From DASUAO01 sp035763745 (GTDB taxonomy: Bacteria; Actinomycetota; Acidimicrobiia; IMCC26256; PALSA-555), in the NCBI GenBank assembly GCA_035763745.1, contig DASUAO010000043.1:62001-126000 (forward strand): DNA of 64,000 bases. The letters are read 5' to 3'. Positions 54,047 through 61,462 of this stretch are shown one piece after another; the first letter of the stretch is position 1; every line of letters starts with the position of its first letter. The notes under the pieces are model-generated. The model was not told the DNA's origin and searched no databases. It saw only the letters and a program-made list of their open reading frames with translations. The translations under genes were made by a program, and so were the position numbers.

Positions 54047-56626
54047 CTAGGCCTTGAATACTCGGACCTTGACATGGAAGGACTGGTCGGCGGTCGCGCC
54101 GACGTAACCCTCCCCGGTGAAGTACAGCGAATTCGGCGATGGGCCTTGGCCCTTCGTCCACGGCGACTTGGCGACCTCCCCGAAGTGGTGGGGCATCCCG
54201 ACGGTGTCGGGCCGGATCCCTTCCCGCAGCCGGGCCCGCGTCTTCACTCGCCTGGTCTCCTCGGTGATCGCGTTGTGCGACTCGACCCACACCTCGTCGC
54301 CGTCCTCGATTCCCCGTTCGGCTGCAGTCTTGGGGTTGATCTCGAGGCGCTGTCCGCCGGAGAGCTCGGCGAGCAGGGGGATCTGGGAGCTACGCGACTG
54401 CTTGTGCTCGATGAGCTTGAACGAGATCAGATAGAGGTCGTAGCGCGCCGGCGACTCCTCCATCGTGGGGCGCCGCCACGTCGGGAGCGGCGTGTAGTCG
54501 TGCCAGTAGACCTCGTCCGCGCCGAGTTCCTGCTGGGTCTCGCGGTACCCGAGGAGCGACTCTCCGTAGAGGCGGTGCTTCACCCCACCGAAAGGCGGGC
54601 TCATCGCGTACCCGTAGGCCTTCTCCGGTGGGATCTTCCCCTTGACGTACACGCCCTTGGCCTCGAAGTACGAGACGCCCTCGTCGATCCCTTCGGCCTT
54701 CGCCCACACGTCGAAGATCTTGCGTGGTGTCGGCTTCCGGTCGGTGGCGAGCACGTTCGGCGCCTTCAGCTTGAGGGAGGTGTTGAGCTGTTCGAGGTAG
54801 CCGCCGGGGCCGAACAGGATGCCCATGCGCTCGCAGAGGTCCAGGTAGATGTCGATCTCGCCCCTCGACTCGAAGAGCGGCTCCATCGGAGGGGTCCTGA
54901 TCGTGATCGCGTCCACGTACTGGTCGCTGGCCGATGACGGACCCTCGTACTTCTCCAACGTGGCAGCCGGGAGGACGACATCGGCGTAGAGGTCGGCGGT
55001 ACGGGACATCCAGGGGTCGATGACCGCGACGAACTTCAGCTTCCGGTAAGCCTTCTCGAGGACGGGGATGTCCGCGAAGGATGCCATCGGGTTCGCCATG
55101 TGGATGATCATCACCTCGGGCAGGTAGTCGACTCCGTAGCGTTTCGGGTCGAGCATGACGTGCGCCGCGAGCGACGAGTTGGTGCTGTTGATCGGGTAGT
55201 ACTTCGACGCGGCGAGCTCGATGCTCTTCGGCGGGTCCTGGATCTTGATCGTGTCGAGCTTCTCGAAGTTCTCCGACACCGACCACGGCTTGACGTCGAT
55301 CTGCTGGCCACCGGCAGCACCCATGGCGCCGACGAGCATCGGCAGGAGCATCATTGCGCGGGTGGTCTGGAAGCCGAGCTCCTGCTGCACCACGTGGTAC
55401 GCCATGACCGCGACCGGCCGGTACGGGACCTCGACGCCGTCGACGACGATCGTGCTCCCGATGCGCGCCTCCTCGCCGAAGGTGGCGGCGATCTCGACGA
55501 TCCGCTCGGCGGCGATGCCGCAGATTCCGGAGGCGAACTCGGGGGTGTACTGCTCGAGGTGCTGGACGAGCAGCTGGAAGGCGGGTCGCGCGGCTGTTCC
55601 GGCGACGTCGAACGTCCCTTCCAACTCCGGCGTGACCCCCGGTGATCCATCGGGCTTCGGTGATCCGGTCGCGCTGTCCCACACGAGCGGTGTTGTGCCT
55701 TCGCGGAGGAAATGGCCCTCGTCGTCGACGAGGTACGGCGCGTTGGTGTACTTGGTGAGGTACTCGCGGTCGATCGTGTCGTTGGCGATCAGCTCGTGGG
55801 CGAGGGCGAGGGCGAACGCGAGATCCGTCCCGGGGCGGATCGGTAGCCATTGGTCGGCGAAGGGACCGGCACTGCGGAGGCGTGGATCGATCACCACCAT
55901 CTCGAGGCCCTGTTCGCGTGCGTCAACCATCTGGCGTGGCCAGGTGATCCAGCAGAGCTGGTTGCCTCCACCGTTGGTGACGTTCCATCCCCAGGAGAGG
56001 AGATACTTCGTGAAGCGGAAGTCCGGGTGCAGGACACCTTTGGGTCCGAACGTGTACTCCGCTGCCCGATAGCCCGCGTCGGAGCAGAAGGCCCCGTGGC
56101 TGAACTTCGCCGCGCCGCTCGCCTTCACGAACGCGTCGTCGTAGAAGGCAGCACCCTTCGAACGGCCCTTCTGCCAGACGAACGCGCGCTTGTCGCGTGC
56201 GCGCACCTCGTTCGCCTTGTCGGCAACGAGGCCGAGCGCCTCGTCCCAGGACACCTTTCGCCACTTCCCGGGCTCGCCCTTGGCGTTGGTTCGGACGAGC
56301 GGGGACTTGACCCGGTTCGGGTCGTAGAGCGCCATGATCTGCGCTTGACCCTTGGGGCACAACGTTCCGAGGTTGCGGGGGTTCTCGGGCAGCCCCTCGA
56401 ACTTGACCACTCGACCGTCGACTCGGTGCGCGAGCATCCCGCAGTCCTGCTTCCCGATCCAGCAGGTCGTCGGCACGACGTCCCGGCTCACGCGCCCAGC
56501 CGCCTCGAGCGTCTCTGCTGCCGCGACGGTCTCGGATCGCAGTGGGATGCTGATTCGAGTCGCCGCCACTGCCCCGACCGCGGCTCCGGACCCTTGCAGG
56601 AACCTCCGACGCGACAACGGGCTCAT
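54047..56626 (-). CDS. Tat-exported molybdopterin oxidoreductase, catalytic subunit (PsrA/TtrA-like)
   Basis: 859 residues. Tat signal SRRRFLQGS (5-13) followed by a hydrophobic stretch. The usual Cx2Cx3C group is here CWIGKQDC (Cys55, Gly58, Cys62), with the last Cys at 90 (LCPKG), so the second ligand is glycine. GAFCSDAG holds Cys181, a likely molybdenum ligand. HHFGEVAKSPWTKG and ADQSFHVKVRVFKA lie in the C-terminal cofactor domain. The substrate is unknown: polysulfide, thiosulfate, tetrathionate, arsenic oxyanions or others are possible. AAGGAG stands 5 bases before the ATG. It heads the five-gene operon. Confidence 0.92.
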   Translation of the reverse strand: MSPLSRRRFLQGSGAAVGAVAATRISIPLRSETVAAAETLEAAGRVSRDVVPTTCWIGKQDCGMLAHRVDGRVVKFEGLPENPRNLGTLCPKGQAQIMALYDPNRVKSPLVRTNAKGEPGKWRKVSWDEALGLVADKANEVRARDKRAFVWQKGRSKGAAFYDDAFVKASGAAKFSHGAFCSDAGYRAAEYTFGPKGVLHPDFRFTKYLLSWGWNVTNGGGNQLCWITWPRQMVDAREQGLEMVVIDPRLRSAGPFADQWLPIRPGTDLAFALALAHELIANDTIDREYLTKYTNAPYLVDDEGHFLREGTTPLVWDSATGSPKPDGSPGVTPELEGTFDVAGTAARPAFQLLVQHLEQYTPEFASGICGIAAERIVEIAATFGEEARIGSTIVVDGVEVPYRPVAVMAYHVVQQELGFQTTRAMMLLPMLVGAMGAAGGQQIDVKPWSVSENFEKLDTIKIQDPPKSIELAASKYYPINSTNSSLAAHVMLDPKRYGVDYLPEVMIIHMANPMASFADIPVLEKAYRKLKFVAVIDPWMSRTADLYADVVLPAATLEKYEGPSSASDQYVDAITIRTPPMEPLFESRGEIDIYLDLCERMGILFGPGGYLEQLNTSLKLKAPNVLATDRKPTPRKIFDVWAKAEGIDEGVSYFEAKGVYVKGKIPPEKAYGYAMSPPFGGVKHRLYGESLLGYRETQQELGADEVYWHDYTPLPTWRRPTMEESPARYDLYLISFKLIEHKQSRSSQIPLLAELSGGQRLEINPKTAAERGIEDGDEVWVESHNAITEETRRVKTRARLREGIRPDTVGMPHHFGEVAKSPWTKGQGPSPNSLYFTGEGYVGATADQSFHVKVRVFKA

Positions 56627-56687
56627 GGCGACTCCTTGGGTACGCTCGCCTGTCCCGGAGTCTCACAGTCGGATCTCCGATATCGAA

Positions 56688-56701
56688 GGGACTTTGGTCC
56701 C
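56688..56701. promoter_or_regulatory. DosR/DevR-like box upstream of the molybdoenzyme operon
   Basis: gggactttggtccc matches the mycobacterial DosR core GGGACTWWAGTCCC at 13 of 14 positions. It lies 61 bases before the catalytic-subunit ATG. A poorer site (8 of 14, but with an intact agtcc half) is centred 22 bases away at 56710-56723, the spacing often seen for paired DosR boxes. It could also serve the divergent gene at 56784. Confidence 0.55.
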
Positions 56702-56783
56702 GGCAACGACTGGCAGAAGTCCGGAGTATCGGGCGCGATCCGCGACCGACGAGCCCGAGGTCCGCGAACGACAGGAGCCAGCG

Positions 56784-57104
56784 GTGGCCGAGTACCTTCC
56801 CGATCCCTATGTGCGGTTCCGAACCGGATTTCCTCCGGTGGCGGCTGCGCTCGACGACCTCGGTGCGGCGGCCGACGCGGCCGGACCCCTCGACGAGCAG
56901 ACGCGACGGCTCGTGCGGCTCGGCGTTGCGATCGGCGCGATGGCCGAGGGCGCGGTCCGTTCCAATGCCCGCAAGGCACTCGACGCGGGCGTGGACCCCG
57001 AAGCTCTCCGGCACGCGGTGGTGCTCGCGATCGCGACACGCGGCCTCCCCTCGGTCGTTGCCGCGCTCGGGTGGGTCGACGCGGTCATCGAGGCTCGGGG
57101 CTGA
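56784..57104 (+). CDS. Carboxymuconolactone decarboxylase/AhpD-like small protein
   Basis: 106 residues. LDEQTRRLVRLGVAIGAMAEGAVRSNARKALDAGVDPEALRHAVVLAIATRGLPSVVAALGWVD follows the helical AhpD-like fold. The CxxC and catalytic His of AhpD are missing: the usual W-H-T/V-x-x-A-L is SNARKAL and no cysteine is present, so peroxidase activity is unlikely. AGGAG (56773-56777) sets the GTG start. It is divergent from the molybdoenzyme operon across a 157-base region containing the DosR-like box, which suggests a linked function. Confidence 0.8.
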   Translation: MAEYLPDPYVRFRTGFPPVAAALDDLGAAADAAGPLDEQTRRLVRLGVAIGAMAEGAVRSNARKALDAGVDPEALRHAVVLAIATRGLPSVVAALGWVDAVIEARG

Positions 57105-57158
57105 CCGATCAGCGGCGGCCCGGAGCAGCGGGGACGTCAGCGCAATAGCGTCCTGTTG

Positions 57159-58055
57159 ATGCGGGTCGGTGTCGTCATCCTCCCCGAGCTCCGGTGGCCC
57201 GACGCGGGTCGACGGTGGCGGCGGGCCGAGGAGCTCGGCTTCGACCACGCCTGGACCTACGACCACCTCGCGTGGAGGTCGTTGCGCGACGGGCCGTGGT
57301 TCGGCGCGATCCCGACGCTCACTGCCTCGGCGATGGTGACGGATCGGATCCGCCTCGGGACGCTCGTCGCGTCCCCGAACTTCCGCCACCCGGTGCCGTT
57401 CGCCAAGGAGCTGATGACCCTCGATGACATCGCGGGCGGCCGGCTCACCGTCGGGATCGGCGCCGGCGGGACGGGATGGGACGCGGAGATGCTCGGTGTG
57501 GATCCTTGGTCGCCCCGGGAGCGGTCGGAACGGTTCGCCGAGTTCGTCGCGCTCACGGACGAGCTGCTCAGGAACCCAGCTTCGGCGTCATCGACCGGCC
57601 GGTACTACTCGGCCCACGAGGCGCGGATGCTCCCGGGATGCGTGCAGCAGCCGCGGGTGCCGCTCGCGGTTGCCGCGTTCGGCGACCGGGCGATGCGGGT
57701 CGCGGCGAAGTACGGCGACGCGTGGGTCACGGTCGGCGACCCCACCCGGGCCGACGCGGCCTCGGGCCCGTTGCCCGGCCCCGAGGGCGCGGCCGTCGTC
57801 GCCGCGCAGATGCAACGGCTGGAGGCCGCGTGCGCCGACGCCGGCCGCGATCCGGTGACCCTCGACCGGATCGTGCTCACCGGCACGCTCCTCGACGGCG
57901 GTCTCGCGTCGGCGGCAGCCTTCGAGGACACCGTGTCGGCATACGAGGCGGTCGGGGTGACGGATCTCGTCGTCCACTGGCCGCGCGCGGACGGCATCTA
58001 TGCGGGCGACGAAGCCCGGTTCGAGACCGTGTGCGCCGAGGTGATCGCTCGCTGA
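57159..58055 (+). CDS. LLM-class F420-dependent oxidoreductase
   Basis: 298 residues, a luciferase-like barrel: WRRAEELGFDHAWTYDHLAWRSLRDGPWF, DRIRLGTLVASPNFRHPVPFAKELMTLDDIAGGRLTVGIGAGGTGWDAEMLG and a C-terminal YEAVGVTDLVVHWPR. The pattern is that of F420-binding members; the substrate is unknown. A TAGCGT hexamer (57146-57151) lies 7 bases before the ATG, so ATG 57159 is preferred over TTG 57156. The 224 bases after its stop (58056-58279) hold no convincing gene. Confidence 0.87.
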   Translation: MRVGVVILPELRWPDAGRRWRRAEELGFDHAWTYDHLAWRSLRDGPWFGAIPTLTASAMVTDRIRLGTLVASPNFRHPVPFAKELMTLDDIAGGRLTVGIGAGGTGWDAEMLGVDPWSPRERSERFAEFVALTDELLRNPASASSTGRYYSAHEARMLPGCVQQPRVPLAVAAFGDRAMRVAAKYGDAWVTVGDPTRADAASGPLPGPEGAAVVAAQMQRLEAACADAGRDPVTLDRIVLTGTLLDGGLASAAAFEDTVSAYEAVGVTDLVVHWPRADGIYAGDEARFETVCAEVIAR

Positions 58056-58279
58056 CCGTGTCGGAGCGCACTCCGATCTCGGAGGCGGCGATGGCGAGGT
58101 CGCGCTCGGCCTCGTCCCGGTGGACATCACGGACGCGGTGACGCTGCACCTGCTCCCCGGGATCGTCGGGGTCGCATGCGCGGCGTCGGACCTTCGGGCG
58201 GGCCGGGGCCTGTCGGGCGCATCGTCGTCACCTTGACGCGGGACGAGCGCGTCGACGGCCCCCGGACGGGAAGATGCAG

Positions 58280-58637
58280 TGGAGGTGCCGGGAGTCGAAC
58301 CCGGGTCTTTCGCGTTGTTGGCGGGGCTTCTCCGAGCGCAGCCAGTGGGAAGATCTCGGGTCGCCGCCGTCCACCGGCACCTGACGGCAACCCCAACCTC
58401 AGCAAGATGTCCCGATGCGCCGCTGAGGTACGACGCTCCGGTGAGCCGCTCAAAATGACGCCCTGTCCCGACCGAGCAGCTGGGCCGGATCGGACGCGCT
58501 GTTAGTCCCTAGGGATTAAGCAGCGAGCTCGAGGTTGTCCTCGGCAAGTGTTTGTGGTGCAGGCTCTTTTGCGACGATCCTGCGACGTCGGCTCGCTTCA
58601 CCCGCCTCGATCCACGAAATCGAAGCCACGCACCCCC
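58280..58637 (-). ncRNA. ssrA: tmRNA (transfer-messenger RNA)
   Basis: The 5' end GGGGGTG (58637-58631) pairs with CACCTCC (58287-58281) to close the acceptor stem, with one G-U pair and an A discriminator at 58280. The T arm CCGGGTTCGACTCCCGG is near the 3' end. CCA is not encoded. The tag frame runs from 58572 to the TAA at 58518-58516 and reads AKEPAPQTLAEDNLELAA, 18 codons ending in the expected LAA-type degradation signal. It rescues stalled ribosomes with SmpB. Length about 358 bases. Confidence 0.95.
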
Positions 58638-58780
58638 TTGTCAAGTGCCGGGTCGTGCGCGTGACCCAGCCCCTCCAGGGTACATCGCCTCTGGGGCTCG
58701 GCGCCCTCGGGGCGGACCCTGGGAACGCCGGGGCGACGCGTTGCGTTGTCCCGAGCAGGAGCGAGCGAGGAGGGGACGCG

Positions 58781-59926
58781 ATGGTGACGCCGACGGTCAA
58801 GTTGGGTTCCATCTTCGGCATCCCCGTCGGCCTGCACTGGAGCCTCGTCGTGATCCTCGGGCTCCTCACGTGGAACCTCTCCGTCGCCCTCCCGGGCGCG
58901 GTCGGCCCGGTGGCGGTTGCCGTCGCCGTCACGAGTGCCTCCATGCTCTTCCTCTCCGTGCTCGCGCACGAGATCGCCCACTCGATCGTCGCCCGGCACG
59001 CCGGCGTCCGCGTCGACGGCATCACGCTCTGGATGCTCGGCGGGGTCGCCCGACTCGACGGTGAGGTTCCCTCGGCGCGCGACGAGTTCCGGATCGCGAT
59101 CGCAGGGCCGGCGACGAGCGTCGTGCTCGCGATCGGTTTCGGGGCGCTCGCCGTTGTCGGTGATGCGCTTGCGGTCCCGACTGTCGTGGTCGGCGGGCTC
59201 AGCTGGCTCGCCGTCATCAACGGCGTCGTCGCCGTGTTCAACATGATCCCGGCCGCACCGCTCGACGGCGGGCGCGTGCTTGCCGCCGGCCTCTGGGCGC
59301 ACTGGCACGACAAGGAGCGCGCCGAACTGGGTGCCGCTCGTGCGGGGCGCGTGTTCGGATGGGCGCTCGTGGGGTTCGGGCTCTGGGGCTTCCTCGTCGA
59401 TCCGGCCGCCGTGGGCATCTGGCCGGCGCTGCTGGGTTGGTTCGTGCTCACCGCTGCTGGGATGGAACGGCGCGTCGCCGAGTTGCGCCGAGACCTGCGC
59501 GGGGTGACCGTCGCCGACGCGATGACGCCGGTCGACGAGCACGAGCCCGGTTGGCTCACCGTCGACGCGTTCGCTGAGTACGTCGCGCCGTCGACCGCGT
59601 CGGCCTGGGTCGTCGACCGCTGGGACGGCACGCAGGCGGGCATCGTCACCGTCGCGACGCTGCGCGCGGTGCCCGTGCGCGCACGTTCCACGACTCGCGT
59701 CGCCGACGTCGCTGTGCCACTCGAACGTCTCCGGACCGCGTCGCCCGACGACGCCCTCGCCCGAGCGTGGACGCGCTCGGGACCGAGGGGGATCGTCGCT
59801 CCCCACCTGGTGGTGCGAGGCGGCCCGGACGACGCTGCCCGGATCGTCGGCCTGGTCGACCCGGACGTGGTCGAGGCCATCCGACAGGGGCAGACGTCAT
59901 CCGGGCCTCACGGCGTCACGCTCTGA
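58781..59926 (+). CDS. Site-2-protease-like (M50) intramembrane metalloprotease
   Basis: 381 residues. LGSIFGIPVGLHWSLVVILGLLTW at the start, zinc motif HEIAH (63-67), NMIPAAPLDGGR supplying the third ligand, and about six TM helices. The last 130 residues form a cytoplasmic region with a CBS-like layout (VADAMTPVDEHEPGWLTVD, DDAARIVGLVDPD). It probably cleaves a membrane-bound regulator such as an anti-sigma factor. Longer frames exist upstream, but they run antisense through tmRNA and lack the fold; AGGAGGGG (58769-58776) precedes the ATG at 58781. Confidence 0.9.
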   Translation: MVTPTVKLGSIFGIPVGLHWSLVVILGLLTWNLSVALPGAVGPVAVAVAVTSASMLFLSVLAHEIAHSIVARHAGVRVDGITLWMLGGVARLDGEVPSARDEFRIAIAGPATSVVLAIGFGALAVVGDALAVPTVVVGGLSWLAVINGVVAVFNMIPAAPLDGGRVLAAGLWAHWHDKERAELGAARAGRVFGWALVGFGLWGFLVDPAAVGIWPALLGWFVLTAAGMERRVAELRRDLRGVTVADAMTPVDEHEPGWLTVDAFAEYVAPSTASAWVVDRWDGTQAGIVTVATLRAVPVRARSTTRVADVAVPLERLRTASPDDALARAWTRSGPRGIVAPHLVVRGGPDDAARIVGLVDPDVVEAIRQGQTSSGPHGVTL

Positions 59927-59950
59927 CGCACCCGCGCCGAGCTGTCGGGC

Positions 59951-60457
59951 TCAGTCCCGGATGCCCTTCATCGCCCGCTGGGCCTCGCGCGTCGCCTCCC
60001 GTTCCTTCAGGGCGTGGCGCTTGTCGTAGGCGCGCTTGCCGCGGGCGACGCCGAGCTCGAGCTTGGCGCGACCGTCCTTGAAGTAGAGCTTGAGCGGGAC
60101 GAGCGTGATGCCCTTCTCGGCCGTGGCCCGGGTGAGCTCATCGATCTCCCGGTGGTGCAGCAGCAGCTTGCGGGGACGGACCGGGTCCAGGTCGCCCCGG
60201 GAGTACGAGTACGGCGACACGTGCATCCCGAGGAGCCAGACCTCGCCGCCCTGGACCCGGGCGTAGGCCTCCCCGAGGGTTGCGCGACCCTCACGGATCG
60301 ACTTCACCTCGGCGCCGGCGAGCATGATCCCCGCTTCGAACGAGTCGAGGATCAGGTAGTCGTGGCGCGCCTTGCGATTGTTGATCGTGGCGGCCGGACG
60401 CGGCGCCTTCTTCCCCGACGGGGCGGCGGGGGACTTCCTCTTCGAGGCCTTGGACAC
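59951..60457 (-). CDS. smpB: SsrA-binding protein SmpB
   Basis: 168 residues. NNRKARHDYLILDSFEAGIMLAGAEVKSIREGRATLGEAYARVQGGEVWLLGMHVSPYSYS and RKLLLHHREIDEL are the SmpB core, ending in the basic helix KRAYDKRHALKEREATREAQRAMKG. A basic Lys/Pro-rich extension of about 25 residues precedes the core. It carries tmRNA to stalled ribosomes; its tmRNA is 1.3 kb downstream on the same strand. A TACCGT hexamer on the minus strand (60464-60469) lies 6 bases before the GTG at 60457, which excludes longer starts. Confidence 0.96.
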   Translation of the reverse strand: MSKASKRKSPAAPSGKKAPRPAATINNRKARHDYLILDSFEAGIMLAGAEVKSIREGRATLGEAYARVQGGEVWLLGMHVSPYSYSRGDLDPVRPRKLLLHHREIDELTRATAEKGITLVPLKLYFKDGRAKLELGVARGKRAYDKRHALKEREATREAQRAMKGIRD

Positions 60458-60503
60458 CCGGTCACGGTACCGTCCGGGCTCCGACGTGAACGGAGCAGAT
60501 CCC

Positions 60504-61451
60504 ATGGCACCGGAGCCGATGCACACCAGGATCACCGAGCTGCTCGGGGTCGACTACCCGATCGTGCAGGCGCCGATGGGCTACATCGCCCGGGCCCAGC
60601 TCGCGTCGGCGGTGTCGAACGCGGGTGGGCTCGGGATCATCGAGACCTCGTCCGGTCAGCTCGACCAGGTGCGCGACGAGATCGCGAAGATGCGCGACCT
60701 CACCGACGAGCCATTCGGCGTGAACATCGCCCAGCTCTTCGTGCGCGACGTCGGCATCGTCGACTTCGTGCACGACCACGGGGTCCGCTTCGTCACCACC
60801 TCCGCCGGTGACCCGACGCTGCTCACCGGCGCGCTGCACGACGCCGGGATCACCGTGTTCCACGTCGTCCCGTCACTGCGGGCCGCGCAGAAGTCGATCG
60901 ACGCGGGCGTCGACGGCCTCGTCGTCGAGGGAGGAGAAGGGGGTGGCTTCAAGGCCAGCCGTGACGTCGCGACGATGGTCCTGCTCCCGCTCGTGTGCCG
61001 GGCCTTCGATGTCCCGATCATCGCGGCGGGCGGGATCTGCGACGGCGCCTCGATGGCGGCCGCGTTCGCGCTCGGTGCCGAGGGCGTGCAGATGGGCACC
61101 CGGATGGTGTCGGCCGCCGAGTCGCCCGTGCACGACAACTACAAGCAGCTCATCGTGGACTCCGCCGAGACGGGCACCGTCTTCCTCAACCGCTGGCACA
61201 AGCCCGGCTTCCGGGTGCTCGCCACGCCCAGGTCGGAGGCCCAGGAGCGGGTCGACGAGCAGGTGGTGCTCGGCTCGCTCGACGGGATCCTCCGCCTCTA
61301 CTTCGAGGGCGACCTCGACGCCGCGTTCGCCTTCGGCGGCCAGGTCGCCGGGCGGATCGACGGGGTGCGGCCCGTGGCCGAGATCCTCCACGAGACGGTG
61401 GACGAGTTCCGGTCGGTCCTTGCCCGGCTCCAGTCCCACGTCGGCCGCTAG
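60504..61451 (+). CDS. Nitronate monooxygenase/enoyl reductase-like FMN protein
   Basis: 315 residues. YPIVQAPMGYIARAQLASAVSNAGGLGIIETSS, VEGGEGGGFKASRDV and PIIAAGGICDGASMAAAFALGAEGVQMGTRMV form the FMN-binding TIM barrel of the 2-nitropropane dioxygenase family. The usual catalytic His position is unclear (GGGFKAS stands where GGHRG is found in well-studied enzymes), so nitronate oxidation is not assured. Divergent from smpB with 46 bases between, and followed by a molybdenum hydroxylase subunit 11 bases on. Confidence 0.85.
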   Translation: MAPEPMHTRITELLGVDYPIVQAPMGYIARAQLASAVSNAGGLGIIETSSGQLDQVRDEIAKMRDLTDEPFGVNIAQLFVRDVGIVDFVHDHGVRFVTTSAGDPTLLTGALHDAGITVFHVVPSLRAAQKSIDAGVDGLVVEGGEGGGFKASRDVATMVLLPLVCRAFDVPIIAAGGICDGASMAAAFALGAEGVQMGTRMVSAAESPVHDNYKQLIVDSAETGTVFLNRWHKPGFRVLATPRSEAQERVDEQVVLGSLDGILRLYFEGDLDAAFAFGGQVAGRIDGVRPVAEILHETVDEFRSVLARLQSHVGR

Positions 61452-61462
61452 CCTCCCCGCTC

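Noticed and set aside
58056..58279. Coding remnant after the LLM oxidoreductase
   Set aside because: A short plus-strand frame (GLVPVDITDAVTLHLLPG) looks weakly protein-like, but it has no start, no ribosome site and no family I recognise.
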